Assembly (NCBI GenBank): GCA_963806455.1
Contig: CAWDXZ010000002.1
Coordinates: forward strand, 248,001-312,000
Direction: 5' to 3'
Origin: Bog-756 sp963806455
GTDB taxonomy: Bacteria; Actinomycetota; Acidimicrobiia; Acidimicrobiales; RAAP-2
Length of the DNA stretch: 64,000 nt
A program made the translations under genes and the position numbers. The notes under the pieces are model-generated. The model saw only the letters and a list, made by a program, of their open reading frames with translations. It did not search any database and was not told the origin of the DNA. Below are positions 16,415 through 24,233 of the stretch, piece after piece. Within the stretch, counting starts at the first letter, position 1. Each line of letters begins with the position of its first letter.

Positions 16415-17959
16415 TCAGGTCGGCGCCACTTCGGCCGCCCCGGCATGGACGGGCTCCTCTTGCAGGCCGGCACGTAGCCCGAACAGCGCAGTCACGGCGG
16501 CGGCCGCCATCACCGCCGCCATGACCAGGAGCACGGATCGGGTGGCGTGGGCGAAGTCCAGCCGTACGAAGTGGGGGATGACCGTTCCGCCACCCCGGCC
16601 CGGCTGCGACTGGGCCTGCTGCGCCGCCTGACTGGCGGCCCGGGCCGGCGGCTCGCCCTGGGCGATCAACGACTGCGTGAGCTGCGAGCGCATCCGGGAG
16701 ACGAGGATGGTGCCGAGGATGGCCAGGCCCAGGCTGGCGAAGTAGTTGCGGACGGTCTGGGTGATACCGGTGGCCTCCCCGTAGGAGAGGGTGGAGGCCC
16801 GGTTGACGGCATCGGTGTTGGCCGGACCCAACATCAACCCCATCCCGGCCCCGGACATGACGACATACCACTGCTGGCTGGCGAAATCGAGGTGGGTCAC
16901 CTGTCCGGCCCACAGGTAGAGGCCGACGGCCGCCACCACGCAGCCCAGTATGACCGGCCGTTTGGCGCCGATCCGGTCGAGCATCCTGCCACCGATCTGG
17001 GCGGCGACGACGAAGCCGATGAAGAAGTAGAGGAGGAAGAGGCCCGCCTCGGACGCCGACTTGCCCAGGGCGATCTGGGCGTACTCGCTGGAGAAGAAGA
17101 AGATGGGCACGAAAGCCACCATGGAGATGCCCAACACCGCGTTCTCAACGGTGAAAGCCCGCACGTGGAAGATACTGACCCGTATCAGCGGGGAAGCGGT
17201 GCGGAGCTCGACGAAGTAGAACACCACCAGGAGCACGACACCGGCCACGATGCAGAGCCCGATGGCCGGGTTGCTCCACCCCCAGACCGAGGACTGCTGG
17301 AACCCGAACACGCTGAGCGCCACCCCGGAGGCGATCAGGGCGAGCCCCCGGTAGTCCATGCGCGCCGCCCGGTAGGCGGTGGTCGGCCGTGAGACGGCGA
17401 TGAGGACCAGGGCGATGACAGCGACCGGGATGTTGACCCAGAAGATGGCCCGCCAGGTCCACTGGGTGAGGTACCCACCGAGGACGGGCCCGACGGCGGT
17501 GAGGCCGCCGGCGATACCGAAGAACATGGCCAGGGCCCGGCCCCGCTCCCGGAGGGCGAAGGTCTGGACCACGATGGCCAGGGCGGCCGGAAACATGATC
17601 GCCCCACCGGCCCCCTGGACCACCCGGAAGGTGACGATCCACGCCTCGGCCGCACCGCCCTTCGGGGTCAGGCCGCACATGGCCGAGGCGCCGGCGAACA
17701 CCAGCACCCCGAGCACCACCATCCGTCGATGGCCCAGCGTGTCGGCCAGGCGGCCCCCGAAGGCGAAGAGCGCGGCGAGCGAGAGCAGGTAGGCGTTGAC
17801 CACCCACTGGACACCGGTGCTGGTGAGGCCGAGCTCCCGTTGGATCTGGGGCACCGCGATGGAGACGATGGTCTGGTCGATGAAGATCATCGCCACCGCG
17901 AAGATCATCGCCGCCAGGATCAGGTTCCTCGACTGGCCGCCGGTGCGACTGCCTGCCAT
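16415..17959 (-). CDS. MFS multidrug exporter, DHA2 (EmrB/QacA, 14-helix) family
   Basis: 514 aa from ATG 17959, preceded by GGGGAGGA. Motif A is FGGRLADTLGHRR, the DHA2 motif C region is GPVLGGYLTQWTWRAIFWVN, and about 14 hydrophobic helices can be counted. Such proteins use the proton gradient to export drugs or metabolites. No regulator gene is adjacent. Confidence 0.92.
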   Translation of the reverse strand: MAGSRTGGQSRNLILAAMIFAVAMIFIDQTIVSIAVPQIQRELGLTSTGVQWVVNAYLLSLAALFAFGGRLADTLGHRRMVVLGVLVFAGASAMCGLTPKGGAAEAWIVTFRVVQGAGGAIMFPAALAIVVQTFALRERGRALAMFFGIAGGLTAVGPVLGGYLTQWTWRAIFWVNIPVAVIALVLIAVSRPTTAYRAARMDYRGLALIASGVALSVFGFQQSSVWGWSNPAIGLCIVAGVVLLVVFYFVELRTASPLIRVSIFHVRAFTVENAVLGISMVAFVPIFFFSSEYAQIALGKSASEAGLFLLYFFIGFVVAAQIGGRMLDRIGAKRPVILGCVVAAVGLYLWAGQVTHLDFASQQWYVVMSGAGMGLMLGPANTDAVNRASTLSYGEATGITQTVRNYFASLGLAILGTILVSRMRSQLTQSLIAQGEPPARAASQAAQQAQSQPGRGGGTVIPHFVRLDFAHATRSVLLVMAAVMAAAAVTALFGLRAGLQEEPVHAGAAEVAPT

Positions 17960-18102
17960 CGTCCTCCCCTTTAGGTCATGCCTCACATGCATGCATCCGC
18001 CGAGTTGGTCTGGTCACCCTAGCGTCGGCCACCGTCGGTATGACGACCCGATCAGCCCGACACCGGGCGCGCGCGACGGCCCCGGTGGGCCGGGCCGGAG
18101 GA

Positions 18103-19215
18103 CTAGAGCTGGAAACGCCGGAAGAACGACCAGATGGTGGTGGTGGCGTCGATCTGGAAGGTGGTGAACCCGGTCAGCCCCGAGATGGCCCGGCTCACCG
18201 CGCTCCCCGGCCAGGCATGTCCGCCGCCGAGGACGATGTAGAACTCGACGGCCGTTCCGGTCGGGCAGCGGTAGCTGCGGCGGACCACCTGGCTGGTCAA
18301 CTTCACGTCGGTGGGGCCGGGCGCACAGCCGTCCTTGACCGCCCAGGCCTGCACGGTGGCGGGGTACCCGGCACCGTTGAGCCGGGCCGGCCGGGTCGTG
18401 GTGGTGGTCGACGACGACCCCGTCGGGGACGAACGACCGAGCACGCGGTCGAGCGTGCCCGTGCCGATCCCCCCGTTGAAGAACAGGATGGGATCGGCCG
18501 TCCCGTGGAAGGTCAGGACCGGGACCCGGCGGGTCGTCGGACAGGGCCGGGGGAGCTGCAGCCCGGACACGGCGGCAATGGCGGTGAGCCGCGCCGACAT
18601 GGTGCAGGCCAGCTGCGAGACCATGAAGGCGCCGTCGGAGAACCCGCTGGCATAGACCCGGGAGGTGTCGATGCACTGGGTCTGCTCCAGGTGGTCGAGC
18701 ATGGCCGTGACGAAGGCCAGGTCGGCGTTGGCGGTACCCCGGCTCGAGGTGTCCCACTGCACCGGACTGCCCGTCCCCTCGGGGAATGCCACCACGAACC
18801 CGTCCTTCTGGCCCAGCTGGCCGAAGCGGGAGGTGAGGGCGTGGAGGGAGGCACCTTCGGCCAGACCGTGGAAGTCGAGGACCAGCGGTCGGGCCACCGG
18901 TCCGGCTCCGGAGCCGGCGCCCCCGGGCGTGGTCGGGGTGCCCGGGGGCGGGGTGCCGGGGGCCGGGGTGGTGAGGAGGTACCAGCGGTCCACCCCGTCG
19001 ACCTCGATGTCCTGGCGCTGGAGGCTCACCGCCGACGTGGCCGGGCCACAACCCGACGAGGGCACCGGGGCTCCGGCGGCGGCCTTGGCCGACCCGGCCG
19101 CCGAGGTGGGCGGTGTGCCGGACCCGGCCGAGGAGCAGGCCTGGCACACCACGGCCAGGGCCAGCACCGTGGCGGACACCAGGACGGCGCGCCGGAGGGG
19201 GGAGGGGTAGGTCAT
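18103..19215 (-). CDS. Secreted esterase of the PHB-depolymerase/LpqC type
   Basis: 370 aa. An N-terminal RRAVLVSATVLALAVV helix ends at Cys27 (CQACSSAG), so it is exported and may be lipidated, although the lipobox is imperfect. The nucleophile elbow is ASGFSDGAF, followed by LTFHGTADPI (acid) and GGGHAWPG (histidine). This fits family PF10503, which hydrolyses polyhydroxybutyrate or feruloyl/acetyl-xylan esters. Divergent from the ECF sigma gene. Confidence 0.83.
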   Translation of the reverse strand: MTYPSPLRRAVLVSATVLALAVVCQACSSAGSGTPPTSAAGSAKAAAGAPVPSSGCGPATSAVSLQRQDIEVDGVDRWYLLTTPAPGTPPPGTPTTPGGAGSGAGPVARPLVLDFHGLAEGASLHALTSRFGQLGQKDGFVVAFPEGTGSPVQWDTSSRGTANADLAFVTAMLDHLEQTQCIDTSRVYASGFSDGAFMVSQLACTMSARLTAIAAVSGLQLPRPCPTTRRVPVLTFHGTADPILFFNGGIGTGTLDRVLGRSSPTGSSSTTTTTRPARLNGAGYPATVQAWAVKDGCAPGPTDVKLTSQVVRRSYRCPTGTAVEFYIVLGGGHAWPGSAVSRAISGLTGFTTFQIDATTTIWSFFRRFQL

Positions 19216-19352
19216 GGGCAGAAGCGAAGCACACTCAGCTCCGTCCGGCGAGCCCTGCCGAACAGCTCCGGCTCGGCCTCCTGGCCTCGGCGATCAATCC
19301 GCCGGGGCCCCTCGGCCGTATACAGGGGGGCGGGCCGCCCCGCCCGGCGGCC

Positions 19353-19358
19353 GGAACC
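19353..19358 (+). promoter_or_regulatory. Possible ECF-sigma -35 element (GGAACC)
   Basis: GGAACC lies 138 bases before the ECF sigma gene in the 280-bp divergent gap. The extended form GGAACCACCCA recurs at 43077 upstream of the MacA-like operon. GGAAC is the usual -35 of many ECF sigmas, so autoregulation is possible, but no clean -10 is seen. Confidence 0.3.
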
Positions 19359-19495
19359 ACCCAGGAGAGCGAGACAGCACGTGAGGACGGGAAGGAGCAG
19401 ATTCGACGGACCCGACGGCCGTACCCTGGGCCATCGGCGAACAGGCCAGGATCACCAGGTCGGGCCCGGAGGCTCGGCTCGAGCCGGCCGGTGGG

Positions 19496-20152
19496 GTGAG
19501 CATGGACCATCTCGTGCCGACCCATGAGCCGGTCGAGGTCGTCGGCCTCGGCTCGGACCGGATCGCCGACATGAGCGGGCACCCCCGTCCTCCGGTGAGC
19601 CCGTCCGACGAGGCGCTGATGGCCGGGATGGCCATCGGGGACGAGCGTGCGGCGGTGACCTTCGTGCGCCGGTACCAGAAGCGGGTCTTCGGCCTCGCCG
19701 TCGGGATGCTCGACGACCGCGGGGTGGCTGAAGACGTGGCCCAGGAGGCACTGCTGAGGGCATGGCGTCACGCGCCGGTGTTCGATGCCCGACGGGGGAC
19801 GGTCACCTCCTGGGTGCTCACCATCACCCGTAACCTGGCCATCGACGCCATCCGCCAGGGCCGGGCGCTCCCGACCGATCCCGATGACCTGGTGGCACTG
19901 GGACCGGCCGGCGCCGGACGGACGGTGGAGGATCTCGCCACGGCCGGACAGCTCTCGCCCGACCTCCGGGGGGCACTCCACGCCCTGCCGGCCCCGCAGC
20001 GCCGCGCCACCGTCCTCGCCGCCCTCTACGGTCGGACGGCGGAGGAGATCAGCGTCTCCGAGTCCATTCCGCTCGGGACGGCCAAGACCAGGATCCGTAC
20101 CGGGCTCCAGAAGCTGCGCGCCGCGCTCGACGACGCCAAGGGACAATCGTGA
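19496..20152 (+). CDS. ECF-family RNA polymerase sigma factor
   Basis: 218 aa from GTG 19496; ATG 19502 or 19571 are alternatives, since the sigma fold starts only at about residue 37. Region 2 is seen in VRRYQKRVFGLAVGML and EDVAQEALLRAWRHA, and region 4 in RRATVLAALYGRTAEEIS followed by the helix-turn-helix PLGTAKTRIRTGLQKLR. The gene overlaps that of a zinc-binding anti-sigma factor (GTGA), the standard ECF arrangement. Target genes unknown. Confidence 0.92.
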   Translation: MSMDHLVPTHEPVEVVGLGSDRIADMSGHPRPPVSPSDEALMAGMAIGDERAAVTFVRRYQKRVFGLAVGMLDDRGVAEDVAQEALLRAWRHAPVFDARRGTVTSWVLTITRNLAIDAIRQGRALPTDPDDLVALGPAGAGRTVEDLATAGQLSPDLRGALHALPAPQRRATVLAALYGRTAEEISVSESIPLGTAKTRIRTGLQKLRAALDDAKGQS

Positions 20153-20853
20153 TCGACGAGGGCCAGGCCATGTCGCACGAACACATGCGCGCCGCGCTGC
20201 CCGAACTGGCGGCCGACGTGCTGGACGGGCGCGAGCGGGCCGCCCTGCTCGAGCACGTCGACACCTGCCCCGGCTGCACCGCCGAGCTCGAACAGCTCAC
20301 CCTGGCGGCGGACAGTCTCGTCCACCTGGCCGTCGAGGCCGACCCGCCGGTGGGCTTCGAGACGCGGGTGTTCGACCGGATGGCACGCCGGCCCTCATGG
20401 GCGGCGCGGCGGCGGATGCGTCCCCGGCTGCTGCTGGTGGCGGCAGGCGCCGCCGCGGCCGTGCTCGCTCTCGCCCTGGGTTGGGCGATCCACGCCGGGC
20501 CCGGTCCGGTGCGGCATTCCGTGGCGGAGCCGACACCGGCGGACCACCTCGTCGAGGCGCCTCTGGTGTCCGACGGGCGGACCGTCGGCGTGGTGGCGGT
20601 GTATGCGAGCATCCACCCGTGGCTGTCGATGAGCGTCGAGGCGTCGCCCTGGAATGGGAAGGTGTGGTGCACCGTCATGTCGGCCGGCGGCGTCTCCCGG
20701 ACCATCGGGTCCTTCGCCTTGGCATCGGGACACGGGACGTGGATCGCCCATCTGCCGGTGCCCCCCGGGTCGGTACGTTCGGCCAGCATCGTGTCGGCCG
20801 GCGGGGAGGTATTGGCCACGGCCCACTTCATGTCGCCACCGACACGAGCGTGA
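20149..20853 (+). CDS. Membrane anti-sigma factor with zinc-finger (ZAS-type)
   Basis: 234 aa from GTG 20149 overlapping the sigma stop. H36, C40 and C43 in EHVDTCPGC form the HxxxCxxC zinc motif of the ZAS/zf-HC2 domain that holds ECF sigmas. A single helix at about residues 94-115 crosses the membrane, and the ~120-residue outer part resembles the RskA/anti-sigma-K C-terminal domain. It should sequester the partner sigma until a signal or proteolysis releases it. Confidence 0.88.
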   Translation: MIDEGQAMSHEHMRAALPELAADVLDGRERAALLEHVDTCPGCTAELEQLTLAADSLVHLAVEADPPVGFETRVFDRMARRPSWAARRRMRPRLLLVAAGAAAAVLALALGWAIHAGPGPVRHSVAEPTPADHLVEAPLVSDGRTVGVVAVYASIHPWLSMSVEASPWNGKVWCTVMSAGGVSRTIGSFALASGHGTWIAHLPVPPGSVRSASIVSAGGEVLATAHFMSPPTRA

Positions 20854-20946
20854 GGGAGCCCGGGCCCCGCCCGAGGGCGCGGCGGATTGGTACCATCGGA
20901 CCCATGGGCGGTCGGCGCACGAGGGATCGTCGATGAGCGGGCCGGC

Positions 20947-21162
20947 ATGACGGCGGTGAGCGACGGGCTCGGGGCTCTCTACGGGGTCCTGGGGTTCCTC
21001 CTGTGGATCGTGGTGCTGGTCTGGATCTACAACATTGCACGTCGCAAGGGTCGCCATGCCATCGGTTAGCTGATCCTCGGCCTGTTCTTCTCGCTCATCA
21101 CCCTTCTCATCGTGCTGCTCCTTCCGTCCAAACGGACGACCGACTCCTATCCCCCGGCGTAG
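20947..21162 (+). pseudogene. Two-helix small membrane protein interrupted by an in-frame TAG
   Basis: ATG 20947 gives a helix ALYGVLGFLLWIVVLVWIYN followed by IARRKGRHAIG, then TAG at 21067-21069. The same frame continues for 30 codons with a second helix (LILGLFFSLITLLIVLLLP) and ends at TAG 21160. A TGG-to-TAG change (Trp to stop) would explain this. As read, a 40-aa one-helix peptide is made. Function unknown; it follows the anti-sigma gene by 93 bp and may be cotranscribed. Confidence 0.6.
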
Positions 21163-21263
21163 CCCCGGGGCGCCGGGCGGGCAGCGCCGGGCGGGAGCAT
21201 GGCCTCACCCCCCGGTCGGCCCCGGCGACGAGGGTCCGGACGGCCGCCCCGTCCGGCGCCGAC

Positions 21264-21395
21264 CGGTGCTGGTATGGTCGGGGCAGTTGCACACGTAGGC
21301 ATCGGGGAAGCCGGTCGAAGTCCGGCGCTGGTCCGCAACCGTGGGTGGCGAGAGCACTTGCTCGTCACGAGCCGGGATACCGATGTCTGCTGGTT
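21264..21395 (+). ncRNA. Cobalamin (B12) riboswitch
   Basis: The core at 21306-21341 carries the consensus order of the B12 box: GGAAGCCGGTCGAAGTCCGG, then CGCTGGTCCGCAACCGT. It is followed at about 21370-21393 by GAGCCGGGATACCGATGTCTGC, which matches the 3' part that closes the aptamer. The 5' arm with GGTGCTGG is at about 21266. Cobalamin binding normally lowers expression of the downstream genes. Those genes encode exported toroid and DUF4430-like proteins and an ECF transporter, which fits vitamin B12 uptake. Boundaries are approximate. Confidence 0.88.
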
Positions 21396-21463
21396 GAGTC
21401 CCTATCCGTCGAGAATTGCGGCAGGGCTCGGTCGGTCACGGGCCCGCTTCGGGCGTCGTCGGA

Positions 21464-21485
21464 CTTCCGGGTCGTTGTCCGGAAG
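21464..21485 (+). promoter_or_regulatory. Hairpin that covers the ribosome-binding site of the B12 operon
   Basis: CTTCCGG and CCGGAAG form a perfect 7-bp stem with an 8-base loop. The GGAAG at 21481-21485, the only Shine-Dalgarno-like sequence before ATG 21499, is inside the 3' arm. This is the layout expected for a riboswitch that works on translation initiation. No T-run follows, which argues against transcription termination. Confidence 0.6.
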
Positions 21486-21498
21486 CGAGCGTAGACCC

Positions 21499-23328
21499 AT
21501 GTCCAAGTTCGGCCGACTGGCGTCGGCAACGCTCGGAGCGAGCCTGGTGCTCTCCATCGCCGCGGCACCGGTGGCGGGGGCCGCCTCGACCCCGCCCAAT
21601 GCCTTCCCCCAGGTCGCGGCGGCAAGGCAGGGGGCGTCCTGGTTGGCCCGCCAGCTCACCCCGACCGGGTACGTGCCGTCATCGACCACACCGGGCCAGG
21701 CTGACCTGGAGGCTACGGCCAACACCGTCCTGGCCCTGGCCAGCGCAGGTGTCGACCCGTCGGGGGCCAGGACGGCGCTCGGCTACCTCGGGTCGCACCT
21801 GAACCAGTACGTGACGGTGGGTAGTGCGGACGGGCCCGGACAACTGGCGCTGCTCATCCTCGACGCGCACGCCCTCGGTGTCGACCCGCGGACCTTCGCC
21901 GGCACCGACCTGGTGGCCCGGCTGCTCGCCACCGAGCAGCCATCGGGACTGTTCGGCTCCCAGGACCCGACCTTCGACGGAGCCTTCCGTCAGGGCCTCT
22001 CCCTCGCTGCCCTGGCCGCGGCCGGTGTGATCGGCTCGCCCCAGGCGGACACGGCCATCGGCTGGCTCACCAGCCAACAGTGCCCGGACGGCGGGTGGAC
22101 CAGCGACATCACGGTGGCCAACCCGTGCAACGGCGATCCGGCCATGTTCGTCGGACCCGACACCAATTCGACCGCCCTGGCCGTCGAGGGGCTGGCGGCC
22201 CAGGGGGCCCTGACCCCGCCGTCGGCGGCCAAGGCGCTGGCGTTCATTGCCGGCGCGCAGGACGCCGACGGCGGATGGGGGTTCTTCCCCAACACGGCCG
22301 GCGCCGCCGGCTCGACCGATCCTGACTCGACCGCGCTGGTCGTCCAGGCCGCCGTCGCCCTCGGCCAGTCCCCGTCCGGCCCGCTCTTCGTGAAGAGCGG
22401 GGGCGACCCGATGTCGGCGCTGCTGTCATTCCAGTTCACCTCGGGTCCGGGGCGCGGTGCCCTCTACTTCCCCGGCAGTCCCACGCCTGATGTGCTGGCC
22501 ACCTATCAGGGCGTGCCCGCACTGGCCGGTGTGGCCGTCCCGTTCGTGGCCACCTTCCCCGCTGGCGGCTACTGGCTGGTGGCGGCCGACGGCGGCATCT
22601 TCTCCTTCGGTGACGCCGCCTTCTTCGGCTCGACCGGGCAGCTGACCCTCAACAAGCCCATCGTGGGCATGGCCCCGACACCGGACGGTGGCGGCTACTG
22701 GCTGGTGGCGGCCGACGGCGGCATCTTCTCCTTCGGTGACGCCGCCTTCTTCGGCTCGACCGGGCAGCTGACCCTCAACAAGCCCATCGTGGGCATGGCC
22801 CCGACACCGGACGGTGGCGGCTACTGGCTGGTGGCGGCCGACGGCGGCATCTTCTCCTTCGGTGACGCCGCCTTCTTCGGCTCGACCGGGCAGCTGACCC
22901 TCAACAAGCCCATCGTGGGCATGGCCCCGACACCGGACGGTGGCGGCTACTGGCTGGTGGCGGCCGACGGCGGCATCTTCTCCTTCGGTGACGCCGCCTT
23001 CTTCGGCTCGACCGGGCAGCTGACCCTCAACAAGCCCATCGTGGGCATGGCCCCGACACCGGACGGTGGCGGCTACTGGCTGGTGGCGGCCGACGGCGGC
23101 ATCTTCTCCTTCGGTGACGCCGCCTTCTTCGGCTCGACCGGGCAGCTGACCCTCAACAAGCCCATCGTGGGCATGGCCCCGACACCGGACCGTGGCGGCT
23201 ACTGGCTGGTGGCGGCCGACGGCGGCATCTTCTCCTTCGGTGACGCCGCCTTCTTCGGCTCGACCGGGCAGCTGACCCTCAACAAGCCCATCGTGGGCAT
23301 GGCCGGCCCGGCCGGGGCCGAGGGGTGA
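21499..23328 (+). CDS. Secreted alpha/alpha-toroid (prenyltransferase/transcobalamin-alpha-like) protein with six C-terminal 42-aa repeats
   Basis: 609 aa. A signal peptide spans residues 1-29 (LVLSIAAAPVAGAAS). Residues ~38-345 are alpha/alpha-toroid repeats: ATANTVLALASAG, GQLALLILDAHALG, FRQGLSLAALAAAG, NSTALAVEGLAAQG and DSTALVVQAAVALG alternate with QCPDGGW and AQDADGGWGF turns, as in terpenoid-cyclase folds and the alpha domain of transcobalamin/intrinsic factor. Residues 356-602 are six copies of GGYWLVAADGGIFSFGDA-type 42-residue units, probably a beta-rich wall or spacer module. It is the first gene after the B12 riboswitch and overlaps the next gene (GTGA). I infer B12 binding at the cell surface; a terpene cyclase is unlikely because it is exported and no cyclase aspartate motif is seen. 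Confidence 0.75.
   Translation: MSKFGRLASATLGASLVLSIAAAPVAGAASTPPNAFPQVAAARQGASWLARQLTPTGYVPSSTTPGQADLEATANTVLALASAGVDPSGARTALGYLGSHLNQYVTVGSADGPGQLALLILDAHALGVDPRTFAGTDLVARLLATEQPSGLFGSQDPTFDGAFRQGLSLAALAAAGVIGSPQADTAIGWLTSQQCPDGGWTSDITVANPCNGDPAMFVGPDTNSTALAVEGLAAQGALTPPSAAKALAFIAGAQDADGGWGFFPNTAGAAGSTDPDSTALVVQAAVALGQSPSGPLFVKSGGDPMSALLSFQFTSGPGRGALYFPGSPTPDVLATYQGVPALAGVAVPFVATFPAGGYWLVAADGGIFSFGDAAFFGSTGQLTLNKPIVGMAPTPDGGGYWLVAADGGIFSFGDAAFFGSTGQLTLNKPIVGMAPTPDGGGYWLVAADGGIFSFGDAAFFGSTGQLTLNKPIVGMAPTPDGGGYWLVAADGGIFSFGDAAFFGSTGQLTLNKPIVGMAPTPDGGGYWLVAADGGIFSFGDAAFFGSTGQLTLNKPIVGMAPTPDRGGYWLVAADGGIFSFGDAAFFGSTGQLTLNKPIVGMAGPAGAEG
22564..23304 (+). repeat. Tandem array of 126-bp coding repeats (six copies, last one partial)
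   Basis: Copies start at 22564, 22690, 22816, 22942, 23068 and 23194; the last ends at 23304 after 111 bases. They appear identical at the DNA level except one G-to-C change at 23191 (Gly to Arg at the end of copy five). Such identity implies recent expansion or gene conversion, and makes the copy number prone to change and to mis-assembly. Confidence 0.95.
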
Positions 23329-24233
23329 CCTGCCGGGCCCGGCGCCGGGGGGCAGTCGTGCTCTGCGTCGGGGCCGCGTCGGCGGTTCTGGCCGCGGCCG
23401 GGCCGGACGCCCTGTTGCCCTTCGAGGGTCTGGCCGCTGCCGCGGCTTCGGAGGCGACCGTCAGCGTGGCCTTCGCAGTGGACTTCGGGCAGGGCGAGCC
23501 GGTGGTGGCGTGCGTCAAGGTCCCGAACGGTACGAGCGGCTACGGGGCGCTGGGCGCATTCACTGCCCAGGAGCAGGAGCAGTCACCCGTCTACAACGCC
23601 AGCGGCCTACTGTGCTCCATCAACGGCGACCCGGGCAGCGGGTGCGGCCAGCCGGTCAACGGTGGGTATGCCTACTGGTCCTACTGGCTCGGCACCTCGG
23701 GCACCTGGCAGTACGCCAGCACGGGGGCCTTCGCCGACGTGCAGAACGGCGATGTCGAGGGATGGCGGTTCGAGGCGCAAGGGAAGGCAAATCCGAGCGA
23801 TCCACCGCCGGCGGCATCTCCCGACTACGCCGCCATCTGCGGAGCGGCGACAACGCCCAGCACGGAACCGACGCCACCGGCGACGGCGACCGGCCCACCG
23901 GGCCCGCCCCCCACCGCCACCGTCGGCGCCGCCGCGCCGCCGGCCCCCTCGAGCACGGTCCCCGGTGGGCCCCGGCCGCCGGCCTCGACCACCCCCCCCT
24001 CGACGGGCGCATCGGCGACCCCCCTTCCCGGCTCGGCAGGCCACGCCGGCCCGACGACCTCCACCACCCGTCCGGGGCCGCCCGGCCCCGCCCAGTCGCT
24101 CCGGGCGACGGCGGCGGCGAGTCGGCGAGACGCCGGGAACGGGGCGCTGCCGCTCGCCGTCGGGGCCGGGTTGGTGATCGCCCTGGTCGGCCTGGCCCTC
24201 TGGCGGTGGCGTCAGCGCCCCCGGGCCCCATGA
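23325..24233 (+). CDS. Surface-tethered DUF4430-like (transcobalamin beta-domain-like) protein
   Basis: 302 aa from GTG 23325 (GTGA overlap). An N-terminal export signal (RRRGAVVLCVGAASAVLAAA) precedes a domain at about 45-170 with GYGALGAF, GLLCSINGDPG, GGYAYWSYWLG, TWQYASTGAF and NGDVEGWRF. This order (loop with 'INGxxG', Tyr-Trp strand, 'GD...W' end) is that of DUF4430 and of the C-terminal domain of transcobalamin. A Pro/Thr-rich linker of about 100 residues and a final helix (LPLAVGAGLVIALVGLALW) with RWRQR tether it to the membrane. Probable partner of the toroid protein in binding B12. Confidence 0.72.
   Translation: MTCRARRRGAVVLCVGAASAVLAAAGPDALLPFEGLAAAAASEATVSVAFAVDFGQGEPVVACVKVPNGTSGYGALGAFTAQEQEQSPVYNASGLLCSINGDPGSGCGQPVNGGYAYWSYWLGTSGTWQYASTGAFADVQNGDVEGWRFEAQGKANPSDPPPAASPDYAAICGAATTPSTEPTPPATATGPPGPPPTATVGAAAPPAPSSTVPGGPRPPASTTPPSTGASATPLPGSAGHAGPTTSTTRPGPPGPAQSLRATAAASRRDAGNGALPLAVGAGLVIALVGLALWRWRQRPRAP

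Larger units (their letters stand above)
21163..21498 (+). other. Untranslated leader of the B12-uptake operon (336 bp without a gene)
   Basis: The stretch holds the cobalamin riboswitch (about 21264-21395), a GCCCG/CGGGC hairpin at 21442-21454 and a ribosome-site hairpin at 21464-21485. The first 100 bases are very GC-rich and probably contain the promoter, though no consensus elements are clear. No coding sequence is convincing here. Confidence 0.7.

Noticed and set aside
22564..23304. Tandem array considered as a CRISPR or mobile repeat
   Set aside because: Units are contiguous, in frame and code for a regular 42-residue repeat, with no spacers.
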